DNA of 64,000 bases from Paenibacillus sacheonensis (lineage in GTDB: Bacteria > Bacillota > Bacilli > Paenibacillales > Paenibacillaceae), in the NCBI RefSeq assembly GCF_009909195.1, contig NZ_JAAAMU010000001.1, positions 186,001 through 250,000 of the forward strand. Direction: 5' to 3'. A program made the position numbers and the translations under genes. Shown here one piece after another: positions 1 to 8,951 of this stretch; position 1 is the first letter of the stretch, and each line of letters begins with the position of its first letter. Below the pieces are notes generated by a model. That model saw nothing but the letters and a program-made list of their open reading frames with translations, did no database searches and was not told the DNA's origin.

Positions 1-1230
1 GATTCCCCGGCGCTGTCCCAAGTCGGCGCCGCTTGCCCGGATCACCTCGTGCATACGAAGGTCGTTCCGCTCTTCGTCGACTGGACGCCGAATGCGGATG
101 ACATCGAAGGCCTGAAAGCCATTTTGGCGGAAAGCATCGCGGCTTACAAGAAACAATACGAAGCTTACTTCGAGCGCAACAAGAACGAAGGCGACGTCAT
201 GTTCGAAGCGGCGCCGCGCGTCATTCTGATCCCGGGCGTCGGCATGATCAACACGGGCAAGAGCTGGTCGAACTCCAAGGTCAGCGGAGCGCTCTATCAC
301 CGCGCGATCGCGGTCATGCGCGGCGCGACGGCGCTCGGCAGCTTCGTATCGCTGAGCGAGAACGAATCCTTCAACGTCGAATACTGGCCGCTCGAGCTGT
401 ACAAACTGTCGCTCGCGCCGGCGGAAGCGGAATTCTCCCGCAAAGTCGCGTTCATTACGGGCGGCGCCGGCGGCATCGGCAGCGAAACTGCCCGTCGTCT
501 CGTATCCGAAGGCGCTCATGTCGTGCTTGCCGACCTAAACCTGGAAGGCGCGGAGCGCGTGGCCGGCGAGATCAACGAGAAGTTCGGCGAAGGCCGCGCG
601 ACCGCGGTGAAGATGGACGTAACGAGCGAAGAAGCGGTTATGGCTGCCATCGGCGCAACGTCGCTCGCTTACGGCGGTCTGGATATCGTCGTGAACAACG
701 CGGGTCTTGCAACGTCGAGTCCGTTCGATCAAACGTCCTTGAAGGAATGGAATTTGAACATCAGCGTTCTCGGCACCGGTTACTTCCTCGTTGCCCGCGA
801 AGCGTTCAAGCTGCTGAAAGAGCAAGGCGTCGGCGGCAACATGGTATTCATCGGCTCCAAGAATTCGGTCTATGCCGGCAAGAGCGCATCGGCCTACAGC
901 GCGGCGAAAGCGCTGGAAGCGCATCTGGCGCGCTGCATCGCGGCGGAAGGCGGCGAATTCGGCATTCGCGTCAACACGATTCTGCCTGACGCGATTCTTC
1001 AAGGCTCCGCGATCTGGAACGGCAGCTGGCGCAACGAGCGCGCGGCCGCTTACGGCATCGAGCCGGACCAACTGGAAGAGTACTACCGCAAGCGCACGAC
1101 GCTGCTCGTGAACATCTATCCGCGCGACATCGCGGAAGGCATCGCCTTCTTCGCTTCGTCGAAAGCGGACAAGACGACGGGCTGCATGCTGACGATCGAC
1201 GGCGGCGTGCCCGCTGCCTTTACACGATAA
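1..1230 (+). CDS. rhaEW: Bifunctional rhamnulose-1-phosphate aldolase / L-lactaldehyde dehydrogenase (3' part)
   Basis: The reading frame is open from base 1, so the gene starts upstream of the window; 409 residues are visible. The N-terminal part (to about base 430) carries the end of a class II aldolase domain. The C-terminal part is a short-chain dehydrogenase: glycine-rich TGGAGGIG at about 457-480, NNAG near 697, and the catalytic YxxxK with Tyr at 895-897 and Lys at 907-909. In this family the aldolase splits L-rhamnulose-1-phosphate to DHAP and L-lactaldehyde, and the dehydrogenase oxidises lactaldehyde to L-lactate. It is followed closely by the ASRT, isomerase and kinase genes, so it belongs to a rhamnose operon. 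The function call is confident; the true start cannot be seen. Confidence 0.93.
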   Translation, partial: DSPALSQVGAACPDHLVHTKVVPLFVDWTPNADDIEGLKAILAESIAAYKKQYEAYFERNKNEGDVMFEAAPRVILIPGVGMINTGKSWSNSKVSGALYHRAIAVMRGATALGSFVSLSENESFNVEYWPLELYKLSLAPAEAEFSRKVAFITGGAGGIGSETARRLVSEGAHVVLADLNLEGAERVAGEINEKFGEGRATAVKMDVTSEEAVMAAIGATSLAYGGLDIVVNNAGLATSSPFDQTSLKEWNLNISVLGTGYFLVAREAFKLLKEQGVGGNMVFIGSKNSVYAGKSASAYSAAKALEAHLARCIAAEGGEFGIRVNTILPDAILQGSAIWNGSWRNERAAAYGIEPDQLEEYYRKRTTLLVNIYPRDIAEGIAFFASSKADKTTGCMLTIDGGVPAAFTR

Positions 1231-1248
1231 GAGAGGACGGTGCGGAGC

Positions 1249-1623
1249 ATGCATCAAGCAAGAGGCGAGAAGCATTGGATCATCCCGGACGGATTTATTC
1301 CCCCCAAGAGCGCGCCGGGCGATTACGTGAGCCATGAATCCATCTGCGTGCTGAACTGTTCCTCGGAAGAGGCGCAGCTGCAAATCACCATTTTCTTCGA
1401 AGACCGCGAACCGCTGGAGAACATTTCGGTTGCCGTGGCCGGCAGAAGAACGTATCATATCCGTACCTCGTCCCTCTCGGCGAACGGGGCGTCCATTCCG
1501 GTGGGCGTTCCTTACGCCATCGAGGTGCTGAGCGATATTCCGATCATCGTGCAGTACAGCCGTCTCGACGCCACGCAGGCGGCGAACGCGCTGATGTCCG
1601 TCGTAGCTTACCCTATCAAATAA
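1249..1623 (+). CDS. Anabaena sensory rhodopsin transducer (ASRT) family protein
   Basis: A 124-residue protein. I chose the ATG because GAGAGGA at 1231-1237 is well spaced from it, whereas the in-frame GTG at 1240 is too close. The sequence ([11 protein letters not shown] near the N-terminus, then [17 protein letters not shown] and a C-terminal VQYSRLD) matches the small all-beta ASRT family as I know it. That family is named for a rhodopsin partner in Anabaena but is mostly found in sugar operons and is thought to bind small molecules. No rhodopsin is visible here. It lies 18 bp after the aldolase/dehydrogenase and 13 bp before rhaA, so it is co-transcribed with rhamnose catabolism. The role is unknown; sugar sensing or an accessory mutarotase-like role are guesses. 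Confidence 0.85.
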   Translation: MHQARGEKHWIIPDGFIPPKSAPGDYVSHESICVLNCSSEEAQLQITIFFEDREPLENISVAVAGRRTYHIRTSSLSANGASIPVGVPYAIEVLSDIPIIVQYSRLDATQAANALMSVVAYPIK

Positions 1624-1636
1624 GAGCGAAGGAGCA

Positions 1637-2926
1637 ATGATCATGGACCAAAGCATTATTGCGAATTACGAAGCGGCAAAGGCGCTGTACGCGCAGCATG
1701 GAATCGACGTCGACGCCGTGCTGGAGAAGCTCTCCGAAATCAAAATATCGATGCACTGCTGGCAGGGCGACGACGTCCGCGGTTTCTTGAATAAAGATCA
1801 AGCGCTTACAGGCGGCATTTCGGTAACGGGCAACTACCCGGGCGCCGCAAGCACGCCTGCCGAGCTTCGTTCCGATCTGGAGAAAGCGTTCTCGCTTATT
1901 CCGGGCAAGCACAAGGTCAACCTGCATGCGATCTACGTCGATACCGACGAGAAGGTCGAGCTGGACGCGATCGAGCCGAAGCATTTCGAGAAATGGGTAA
2001 CGTGGGCGAAAGAGCAGGGTCTTGGCCTTGACTTTAACCCGACCTGCTTCTCGCACGAGAAATCGGCCGACGGCCTCACGCTCAGCCATCCGGATCCGGC
2101 GATTCGCCAATTCTGGATCGACCACTGCAAGGCTTCCCGCAAGATCAGCGCGTACTTCGGCGAGCAGCTCGGCCAAACCTGCGTCACGAACGTGTGGATT
2201 CCGGACGGCTTCAAGGATTCGCCTGTCGATCGTTTGGCGCCGCGCCAACGTCTGAAGGATGCCCTCGACGAAGTGTTCGCGGAAGAGCTGAATCCCGCGT
2301 TCCACCTCGATGCCGTCGAGAGCAAGCTGTTCGGTCTCGGTTCCGAGGCTTACGTGGTCGGTTCCCACGAATTCTACATGGGCTACGGCATCGCCAATAA
2401 CAAGCTGATCTGTCTGGATGCGGGCCATTTCCATCCGACGGAGGTCATCTCCAATAAACTGTCCGCCTTGTCGCTGTTCGCCGATGGCATTCTGCTCCAC
2501 GTGAGCCGCCCGATGCGCTGGGACAGCGATCATGTCGTCACGCTCGACGACGAGCTGATCGATATCGGACGCGAGCTCGTCCGCGGCGACCTGCTTGGCA
2601 AGACGCATATCGGCCTCGACTTCTTCGATGCCAGCATCAACCGCGTCGCGGCATGGGTCATCGGCACGCGCAACACGATCAAGGCGCTGCTTCGCGGCTT
2701 CCTGGATCCGGTAGAAGAACTGCGCAAAGCGGAGCTGGACTTCGACTTCACGACGCGCCTGGCTTTGCAGGAAGAATTCAAATCGTATCCGTTCGGCGCG
2801 GTATGGGACTACTACTGCGCGAAGCAAGGCGTGCCGGTTCGCGAGGCATGGCTGGCCGACGTGAAAGCGTACGAGCAGGACGTGCTGCTGAAGCGCGGCA
2901 CGGAAACGGCTGCGGCGAAGAACTAA
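1637..2926 (+). CDS. rhaA: L-rhamnose isomerase
   Basis: The 429-residue protein converts L-rhamnose to L-rhamnulose in the cytoplasm. The length fits the family (about 420). The family signatures [12 protein letters not shown] near the N-terminus, [20 protein letters not shown] in the middle and [24 protein letters not shown] are present, as is the metal-site segment [11 protein letters not shown]. The ATG at 1637 is preceded by AAGGAG; a second in-frame ATG lies two codons later. It is the third gene of the operon, between the ASRT protein and rhamnulokinase, so the window contains isomerase, kinase, aldolase and dehydrogenase together. Confidence 0.95.
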   Translation: MIMDQSIIANYEAAKALYAQHGIDVDAVLEKLSEIKISMHCWQGDDVRGFLNKDQALTGGISVTGNYPGAASTPAELRSDLEKAFSLIPGKHKVNLHAIYVDTDEKVELDAIEPKHFEKWVTWAKEQGLGLDFNPTCFSHEKSADGLTLSHPDPAIRQFWIDHCKASRKISAYFGEQLGQTCVTNVWIPDGFKDSPVDRLAPRQRLKDALDEVFAEELNPAFHLDAVESKLFGLGSEAYVVGSHEFYMGYGIANNKLICLDAGHFHPTEVISNKLSALSLFADGILLHVSRPMRWDSDHVVTLDDELIDIGRELVRGDLLGKTHIGLDFFDASINRVAAWVIGTRNTIKALLRGFLDPVEELRKAELDFDFTTRLALQEEFKSYPFGAVWDYYCAKQGVPVREAWLADVKAYEQDVLLKRGTETAAAKN

Positions 2927-3077
2927 TACATTTCATAGGATGCGGGAATTGCCGCCGCGGTTCAATTCGCGTCGCGGCAATTCCCGCAAGATATCCGCTT
3001 CGAATCCTGCAGCCTGCGCGCCGCAAGGGTTCGAAGCGGTCTTGGCTGGCGACGATGAACGTTTGGGAGGGTTCCTT

Positions 3078-4553
3078 TTGCCTAGCATTTTGGCTTACGA
3101 CCTTGGGGCGAGCAGCGGCAGGGCGCTGCTTGGCCGTTTGAACAACCGTACGATCGAGGTGGAAGAAGTACACCGCTTCGGCAACGATCCCGTCGTAGTG
3201 GGGGACCGGATGCATTGGGATATTCTCCGCTTGTATCACGACATCAAGCAGGGGCTGCTGAAAGCGAAGCATGCCGGCGAGACGATCTCCAGCCTGGCGA
3301 TCGATTCCTGGGCGGTCGATTTCGGTCTGGTCGGGCGGGGCGGCGAGCTGCTCGGCAATCCGTACCACTACCGCGACCGCCATACCGACGGCGTCATGGA
3401 ACGGACGATGGAACGTCTGACGGCGAGCCGGATTTTCGGCCGGAGCGGCATCCAGTTCCTGCCGTTCAATACGATCTATCAGCTGGCTGCCCTGAAGGAA
3501 GCGGATTCTCCGCTCCTGGAGCAGGCGAAGCATTTTCTGATGATTCCGGATCTGCTGCGGTATTTCTTGACGGGCGAGATGCATAACGAGTTCTCCAACG
3601 CCACGACGACGCAGTTTTACAATCCGGTGCTGGGCGGCTGGGACGCGGAACTGCTTGCCGACATCGGCATATCGCCTTCGTTGTTCGGCAATGTCGTGCA
3701 GCCGGGTACGCGGGTCGGCCAGCTTCGGGCTTCGCTCACGGAAGAGCTCGGCATCGACGCGATACCGGTATTCGCCGTCGCCGAGCACGATACGGGTTCG
3801 GCGGTCGCGGCTGTACCGGCGCTGGAGCGCGATTTTGCTTACCTCAGCTGCGGCACTTGGTCGCTGATGGGCACGGAAGTGGATCAGCCGGTCATGGGAG
3901 AGCTGGCGCAGACGCTGAACTTCACGAACGAAGGCGGCGTGGGCGGTACATTCCGGCTGCTGAAGAACATCATGGGCCTGTGGATTCTGAATGAGAGCCA
4001 CAGAACGTGGGAGAAAGCGGGACTCTCGTACAGCTTCCCCGAGCTGGTGGCGCTGGCTGAGAAAGCGCCGGCATTCCGGTCGCTTATCGATCCGGACGAC
4101 CCGATGTTCCTGCATGCCGGCGACATGCCGTCCCGCATCGCGAACTATTGCGAGCGCACCGGCCAGCAAGCGCCGCAGTCGCCGGGGGAATTCGTCCGCT
4201 GCATTCTCGAAAGCCTTGCGCTCAAATACCGTTATGTGCTTGAATTAACGGAGCGGCTGTCGGGCAAGAGCTTCAGCGGCCTGCATATGGTCGGCGGCGG
4301 CATTCAGAACGCGCTGCTGTGCCAATGGTCCGCGAACGCGATCGGCAAGCCGGTCTGGGCCGGGCCCGTCGAGGGCAGCGCGCTTGGCAACCTGGCGGTC
4401 CAATGGATCGCGCAGGGCGAGCTTTCGGATATATGGGAAGCGCGCAAGGTCATTCGCGAGTCGTTCCCGGTCACGGTCTACGAGCCTCGGGACGGGGCGC
4501 AATGGGAAGACGCGTACGGCAGGTTCCGCGCATTGACGGGACTTTCGAAATAA
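3078..4553 (+). CDS. rhaB: Rhamnulokinase
   Basis: FGGY-family sugar kinase of 491 residues, phosphorylating L-rhamnulose with ATP. I place the start at the TTG at 3078, behind GGGAGG at 3065-3070. The protein then begins with LPSILAYDLGASSGRALLG, the usual first ATP-binding strand, and has normal family length. The longer frame from 2940 would add 46 low-quality residues. The C-terminal signature MVGGGIQNALLCQWSANAIG followed by GPVEGSALGNLAVQ is typical of RhaB. It lies 151 bp downstream of rhaA; no terminator is visible between them, so I read it as part of the same operon. Confidence 0.93.
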   Translation: MPSILAYDLGASSGRALLGRLNNRTIEVEEVHRFGNDPVVVGDRMHWDILRLYHDIKQGLLKAKHAGETISSLAIDSWAVDFGLVGRGGELLGNPYHYRDRHTDGVMERTMERLTASRIFGRSGIQFLPFNTIYQLAALKEADSPLLEQAKHFLMIPDLLRYFLTGEMHNEFSNATTTQFYNPVLGGWDAELLADIGISPSLFGNVVQPGTRVGQLRASLTEELGIDAIPVFAVAEHDTGSAVAAVPALERDFAYLSCGTWSLMGTEVDQPVMGELAQTLNFTNEGGVGGTFRLLKNIMGLWILNESHRTWEKAGLSYSFPELVALAEKAPAFRSLIDPDDPMFLHAGDMPSRIANYCERTGQQAPQSPGEFVRCILESLALKYRYVLELTERLSGKSFSGLHMVGGGIQNALLCQWSANAIGKPVWAGPVEGSALGNLAVQWIAQGELSDIWEARKVIRESFPVTVYEPRDGAQWEDAYGRFRALTGLSK

Positions 4554-4759
4554 CTGAAATCGTACCCGATACAGCTGGAACGTACGCAATCCATTGGTAC
4601 GGATGCAACAACCAATAGAAGCACGACCTTCCGCCGCCGGGCAGACGGCGCGCCGCATGCCCGGCCATTCGATGCCCGGTCATGGACGCGGACGTATCGC
4701 CGGGCGGCGGAACTGTTCGAAGGTGCAGAACGAATATAAGCAGGATGCGGGAGAGATCA

Positions 4760-5527
4760 ATGATGCTGGTTGCAGAGCGCTATGAGAAAATAGTTGGGCT
4801 GGTGAACGAACGCGGCAGCATTCGGGTGACGGAGCTGAGCGAGCTATGCCAGGTGACGGAGGAAACGATCCGCCGCGATTTGGACCGGCTTGAGCAAGCC
4901 GGACGGCTTCGCCGTTCTCATGGCGGCGCGGTGAGCGTGAAGGATGCGCCTCTGCAGCCGGAAATTCCTTACTCGGAGCGCGAGATCACGCATGCGGAGG
5001 AGAAGCGCCGCATCGCCGGGGAAGCGGTGAAGCTGATTCGTCCGAAGGATCGCATCCTGCTGGATGCCAGCACGACCGCGTGGTACATGGCGTCCATCAT
5101 GCCGGATCTTCCGCTGACGGTGCTGACGAATTCCATCAAAGTGGCGACGGAGCTGAGCAGCAAGGAGCGCATCGAGGTCATCTCCACGGGCGGCACGCTT
5201 GCTCAGCGCTCGCTGTCCTTCGTCGGACCGCTCGCCGAACGCTCGCTCGATGCCTACCACGTGGATAAGGTGTTCTTCTCCTGCAAGGGCGTGCATTTGG
5301 ACCGCGGCATCAGCGAATCCAACGAGCTTCAGGCCCGCATCAAGCAGAAGATGATCGGCATGGCGGACGATGTCGTGCTGCTGGCGGATTCCAGCAAATT
5401 CGGCGTGCAGGCGTTCACCCATGTGGCGGAGCTTGGCGACGTGCATACGATCGTCACGGACCGCCGCGCCCCGCAGGAGACGCTTGCTGCGTTAGCGGAG
5501 CGGGGAATTAAGGTGCATACGGTCTAA
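4760..5527 (+). CDS. DeoR-family transcriptional regulator, probable rhamnose regulator
   Basis: The 255-residue protein has an N-terminal DeoR helix-turn-helix (VTELSELCQVTEETIRRDLDRLEQAGRLRRSHGG) and a C-terminal phosphosugar-sensing DeoRC domain (ILLDASTTAWYMA, VLTNSIKVATELS, STGGTL, FFSCKGVHLDRGISESN). The ATG at 4760 follows GGGAG; upstream residues in the frame look non-coding. DeoR regulators usually bind a phosphorylated intermediate, and the position after rhaB suggests it controls the rhamnose genes, with rhamnulose-1-phosphate a plausible effector. Rhamnose regulators of Bacillus-like bacteria include DeoR types. The 206 bp between it and rhaB show no clear signal. Confidence 0.85.
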   Translation: MMLVAERYEKIVGLVNERGSIRVTELSELCQVTEETIRRDLDRLEQAGRLRRSHGGAVSVKDAPLQPEIPYSEREITHAEEKRRIAGEAVKLIRPKDRILLDASTTAWYMASIMPDLPLTVLTNSIKVATELSSKERIEVISTGGTLAQRSLSFVGPLAERSLDAYHVDKVFFSCKGVHLDRGISESNELQARIKQKMIGMADDVVLLADSSKFGVQAFTHVAELGDVHTIVTDRRAPQETLAALAERGIKVHTV

Positions 5528-5542
5528 ACCGGCGTCAAAGGG

Positions 5543-5592
5543 AAATGCGGACAGTCCTCGGCAAAAAAATCCGATCGGCTCCGCATTTTCTT
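5543..5592 (+). terminator. Probable intrinsic terminator after the DeoR gene
   Basis: Nine-base perfect arms (AAATGCGGA at 5543-5551 and TCCGCATTT at 5580-5588) enclose a long loop. The T-tract is weak (TTCTTATT). It separates the rhamnose operon from the lut genes. Confidence 0.5.
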
Positions 5593-5593
5593 A

Positions 5594-5622
5594 TTGTCAA
5601 CCTGTCTGACAACCTGATAAAA
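5594..5622 (+). promoter_or_regulatory. Candidate lut promoter with FadR-type operator half-match
   Basis: TTGTCA at 5594-5599 and GATAAA at 5616-5621 are 16 bp apart and could be -35 and -10. Between them, the reverse strand of 5602-5612 reads TTGTCAGACAG, which differs from the FadR-family operator pattern TNGTNNNACNA at one position. The downstream FadR-type regulator could act here. This is a pattern match only. Confidence 0.35.
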
Positions 5623-5638
5623 TGATATCATAGATCAC

Positions 5639-5764
5639 CCCTGGTCGCGAACGTTGTTCGCTGCTCGGGTATGCAACCGACCCTGGTCGCGAACGTTGTT
5701 CGCTGCTCGGGTATGCAACCGACCCTGGTCGCGAACGTTGTTCGCCGCTCGGGCAAGCAACCTA
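5639..5764 (+). repeat. Three tandem 42-bp repeats, each with a 15-bp palindrome, upstream of lutA
   Basis: Three consecutive 42-bp units begin at 5639, 5681 and 5723; the first two are identical over almost the whole unit and the third drifts at its end. Each holds GCGAACGTTGTTCGC (5647-5661, 5689-5703, 5731-5745), an inverted repeat of 6-bp arms around GTT. The 42-bp period is four helical turns. The units lie between a candidate promoter and the lutA start, so they may be operators, a leader structure or a simple duplication. Confidence 0.85.
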
Positions 5765-5787
5765 TTTGGAGAGAGGTGCCGGGTATC

Positions 5788-6516
5788 GTGAAAGTATCCT
5801 TGTTTATTACGTGTTTGAGCGATGCGATTTACCCCCGCGTCGGGGAAGCCATGGTGCGCCTGCTGGCGAAGTACGGCGTTACGCTGCAGTTTCCGACCGT
5901 GCAGACCTGCTGCGGACAACCGGCTTTTAACAGCGGCTATTGGAAGGAGGCGCGCGAGACGGCGAGCACGATTATCGCTGCCTTCGAGGACGCCGATTTC
6001 GTCATTTCGCCTTCGGGGTCCTGCACGTTCATGATTCATCATTATCCGAAGCTGTTCGAGGACGATCCCGTCATGCTGGAGAAGGCGCTGAAGCTGCAGG
6101 CCAAGGCATACGAATTCACGCAGTTCCTCGTGCAGGTGCTCGGCGTAACGGACGTGGGAGCGCATTTTCCGCACAAAGTCACGTATCATCCATCCTGCCA
6201 CGGCAGCCGGCTGCTCGGCGTGAAGGAAGAACCGCTCGTGCTGATGGAGCAGGTGAAGGGGCTCGAGTTCGTGCCGCTGCCATTTGCCAATGACTGCTGC
6301 GGGTTCGGGGGGACGTTTTCGGTGAAAATGTCCGATATCTCCGGCGCGATGGTAAACGAGAAGAGCGAGCATGTGCTGGAGACGGAAGCCGAGGTATTGG
6401 TCGGGCTCGATATGGCGTGCCTGATGAACATTGCCGGCAATTTGCGATATCGCGATAAGCCGGTGCGCGTCATGCATCTGGCGGAGCTTCTATATGAAGG
6501 AGTGAAGGGCGCATGA
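5788..6516 (+). CDS. lutA: L-lactate utilisation protein LutA (CCG-domain Fe-S oxidoreductase subunit)
   Basis: The 242-residue protein contains two cysteine-rich CCG domains: TCCGQPAFNSGY near residue 32, and HPSCHGSR followed by NDCCGFGGTFSVKM. These are expected to bind an unusual iron-sulfur cluster or take part in electron transfer in the LutABC L-lactate oxidising complex. I start it at the GTG at 5788 (GTG AAA GTA) behind GAGAGGTG; the frame reads on upstream through the 42-bp repeats but that part is not protein-like, and Bacillus LutA has about 238 residues. It overlaps lutB by 4 bp (ATGA), a sign of translational coupling. Confidence 0.93.
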   Translation: MKVSLFITCLSDAIYPRVGEAMVRLLAKYGVTLQFPTVQTCCGQPAFNSGYWKEARETASTIIAAFEDADFVISPSGSCTFMIHHYPKLFEDDPVMLEKALKLQAKAYEFTQFLVQVLGVTDVGAHFPHKVTYHPSCHGSRLLGVKEEPLVLMEQVKGLEFVPLPFANDCCGFGGTFSVKMSDISGAMVNEKSEHVLETEAEVLVGLDMACLMNIAGNLRYRDKPVRVMHLAELLYEGVKGA

Positions 6517-8042
6517 GCGTAACGGGAACGCAGGCGGGCGGAGCGACCGTCAAGGAACGCGCGGGACTGGCGTTAAACAACGATTTTCTGCGGAAAGCGG
6601 TCAAATTCACGACGGAACGTCTGCGCAACGGGAAGATCAACGCGGCGGAGGATCACGGCAATTGGGACGAGTGGCGCGAACGCGGGCGGCAGATCCGTCT
6701 GCATACGATCGCGCATCTGGATTACTATCTGAACCTGTTCGCGGACAACGCGCGGGCAAACGGCGTGAACGTGCATTTTGCCGATACGGCCGCGGAAGCC
6801 GTGCAGATCTCGCTCGACATCGCGAAACGCGCGGAAGCGAAGACGGTCGTGAAATCCAAGTCGATGGTTACCGAGGAGCTGCATCTTAACCATGCGCTCG
6901 AGGGAATCGGCGTCGAGGCCATCGAAACCGATCTTGGGGAATATATTATTCAATTGGCCGGCGAGACGCCGTCGCATATCATCATCCCGGCGATTCACAA
7001 GAACCGGTATCAGATCGCGGAGCTGTTGTCGGCCGACGCCGGCGAGACGCTTGCTCCGGATACGCAAGTCTTGGCGGGCTTCGTTCGCCGCAAGCTGCGG
7101 GAGAAGTTTCTGGAAGCGGACATCGGCATGACGGGCTGCAACTTCGCGATCGCGGAGACGGGCTCGATGGTGCTGTTCGAGAACGAAGGCAACGCGCGGA
7201 TGGTCACGACGGTGCCGAAGACGCAAATTACGCTGATGGGCATGGAGCGCATTATCCCTTCTTGGTCCGACCTGGAGGTCATGGCGACGCTGCTGCCGCG
7301 TTCCGCGACGGGACAGAAGCTGACGGTATACATGTCCGGCATTACGGGACCGCGCCGCGAGGTCGATGCGGATGGGCCGGAAGAGATGCATATCATTATC
7401 GTGGACAACGGACGTTCGCTGCAGCTCGGCGATCCCGAATTCCAGGAACTGCTGAACTGCATTCGCTGCGGCGCCTGCTTGAACGCCTGCCCGGTCTACC
7501 GCCATATCGGCGGCCATGCCTACGGCGGCACATACAGCGGACCGATCGGCGCGGTGTTGACGCCGGCGCTGAAGAAGAACGTGGCGGAATGGGACGATAT
7601 CGCCAACGCGTCGAGTCTGTGCGGGGCTTGCTATGAAGCTTGTCCGGTCAAAATTCCGCTGCACGAGATGCTCATCTATCTCCGCCGCCGCAAGCTGGAG
7701 GCCGGGCGCGGCGATAAGATGGAAGCGCTCGGCATGAAAGGCTTCGCGGCCGTCATGTCGAACGCGAAGCGGTACGGAGCCGTGCTCAAGATCGGTCAGC
7801 TCGGCCAGAAGCTTGTCGTTCGCGACGGCGGCATTCGCTTGAAGATCGGGCCGCTCAAGGGCTGGAACACGTACCGCGTGACCCCGAGCCTGCCGAAGGA
7901 GTCGTTCCGGCAGCAGTGGAAGACGATGGAGGAAGAAATCCGCCATGGCCTGCAGGACATGGATCCGGCCATGAAGGACCGGATGGAACAGATCGTGAAG
8001 GACCGCGCAGCGGGCAAAGGAGGCCACGGACATCATGGCTAA
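6513..8042 (+). CDS. lutB: L-lactate utilisation iron-sulfur protein LutB
   Basis: The 509-residue protein has an N-terminal LUD domain and a ferredoxin-like pair of 4Fe-4S clusters. The first cluster motif CIRCGACLNACPVY begins at residue 316, and the second CGACYEACPVK at residue 370. Together with LutA and LutC it oxidises L-lactate to pyruvate in the cytoplasm, passing electrons on to the respiratory chain. The length is slightly above that of Bacillus LutB (about 475), with extra residues at both ends. It is coupled to lutA by a 4-bp overlap and to lutC by an 8-bp overlap. Confidence 0.94.
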   Translation: MSVTGTQAGGATVKERAGLALNNDFLRKAVKFTTERLRNGKINAAEDHGNWDEWRERGRQIRLHTIAHLDYYLNLFADNARANGVNVHFADTAAEAVQISLDIAKRAEAKTVVKSKSMVTEELHLNHALEGIGVEAIETDLGEYIIQLAGETPSHIIIPAIHKNRYQIAELLSADAGETLAPDTQVLAGFVRRKLREKFLEADIGMTGCNFAIAETGSMVLFENEGNARMVTTVPKTQITLMGMERIIPSWSDLEVMATLLPRSATGQKLTVYMSGITGPRREVDADGPEEMHIIIVDNGRSLQLGDPEFQELLNCIRCGACLNACPVYRHIGGHAYGGTYSGPIGAVLTPALKKNVAEWDDIANASSLCGACYEACPVKIPLHEMLIYLRRRKLEAGRGDKMEALGMKGFAAVMSNAKRYGAVLKIGQLGQKLVVRDGGIRLKIGPLKGWNTYRVTPSLPKESFRQQWKTMEEEIRHGLQDMDPAMKDRMEQIVKDRAAGKGGHGHHG

Positions 8043-8766
8043 GACGGACGAACACCAAGCATGGCTGGCCGAGCTGGAGGCGAAATCCCGTGCCAAGCAA
8101 GTCGGCTTCATAAACGGCATTTCCGGCAAATTGCGGCGTCCGCGTTCGGCGGAACCGCCGGCGCATCCGTTCCGCGGCGCACCGGAGTTCTGGAATGAAT
8201 TCGAATGGCCGATCGACGAGCGCGTCGAGAAATTCCGAGCGAATTTCAAAGCAGCCGGCGGCCATTCGGAGCGGCTCGCGACGATGGAAGACGCGCGCGC
8301 GTTTATCGCGTCCAAAGCGGAAGAGATGAGCGCGAAATACGTCATCCGCCAAAACCAGCCGGAGCTGAACGCGCTCGGACTGGAAGAAGCGATACCGGAC
8401 GCTTCGTTCTCGGTATGGAACAGCGATGCGGAGGAGCACTGGAAAGCGCGCGCGGCGGAAGCGGATTTCGGCATCGTGGTCGCGGATTACGCGGCGGCTT
8501 ACACCGGCTCCGTCACGGTGCTGTCCTCGAAGGACAAGGGCCGCTCCGTCAGCTTGCTGCCGACGGTCTTGATGGTTATCATCCCGATCGAGCGGCTGCA
8601 TACGCGGCTGGGGCAGATTCTGGTCAACTTTGACCAGGCGGGGAGAGAGAATCTCCCGGCGGGCATTCACTTCATATCCGGCCCGAGCCGTTCGGCGGAT
8701 ATCGAGAACGACCTGACGATCGGCGTTCACGGCCCGGGCGTCGTTTATACGTTGATCGTCGGCTAG
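8035..8766 (+). CDS. lutC: L-lactate utilisation protein LutC (LUD domain)
   Basis: The 243-residue LUD-domain protein is the third subunit of the lactate utilisation complex. Typical features are SVWNSDAEEHWKARAAEADFGIVVADYAAAYTGSV in the middle and HFISGPSRSADIENDLTIGVHGPG near the end. It starts inside the end of lutB, so lutABC are translated as one unit. In Bacillus the operon is repressed by the GntR-family LutR; here a FadR-type gene follows 185 bp downstream. Confidence 0.93.
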   Translation: MAKTDEHQAWLAELEAKSRAKQVGFINGISGKLRRPRSAEPPAHPFRGAPEFWNEFEWPIDERVEKFRANFKAAGGHSERLATMEDARAFIASKAEEMSAKYVIRQNQPELNALGLEEAIPDASFSVWNSDAEEHWKARAAEADFGIVVADYAAAYTGSVTVLSSKDKGRSVSLLPTVLMVIIPIERLHTRLGQILVNFDQAGRENLPAGIHFISGPSRSADIENDLTIGVHGPGVVYTLIVG

Positions 8767-8951
8767 TGGACGGGGAAATCCGCCGGGCATTCTGCGTTGG
8801 CAAGCTGGCCGGGCGGCGATACGCTGCGGCAAGCCGGTTCGCGGCGGCGAGTTGATTTTGCCGATACGGGAATGGTACGATTCTCCAGCAGGCTTTGCGC
8901 GCGCCGACCGGGTTCGGCAGCCGAAGGCCGGTAGGAAAGGAGCTTCAGCAC

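Noticed and set aside
535-1656. Long minus-strand frame opposite the aldolase/dehydrogenase and ASRT genes
   Set aside because: It is antisense to well-supported genes and has arginine-rich, non-family sequence; high GC makes long frames common on the opposite strand.
6573-8474. 633-codon minus-strand frame opposite lutB and lutC
   Set aside because: Antisense shadow of strongly conserved genes, without recognisable domains.
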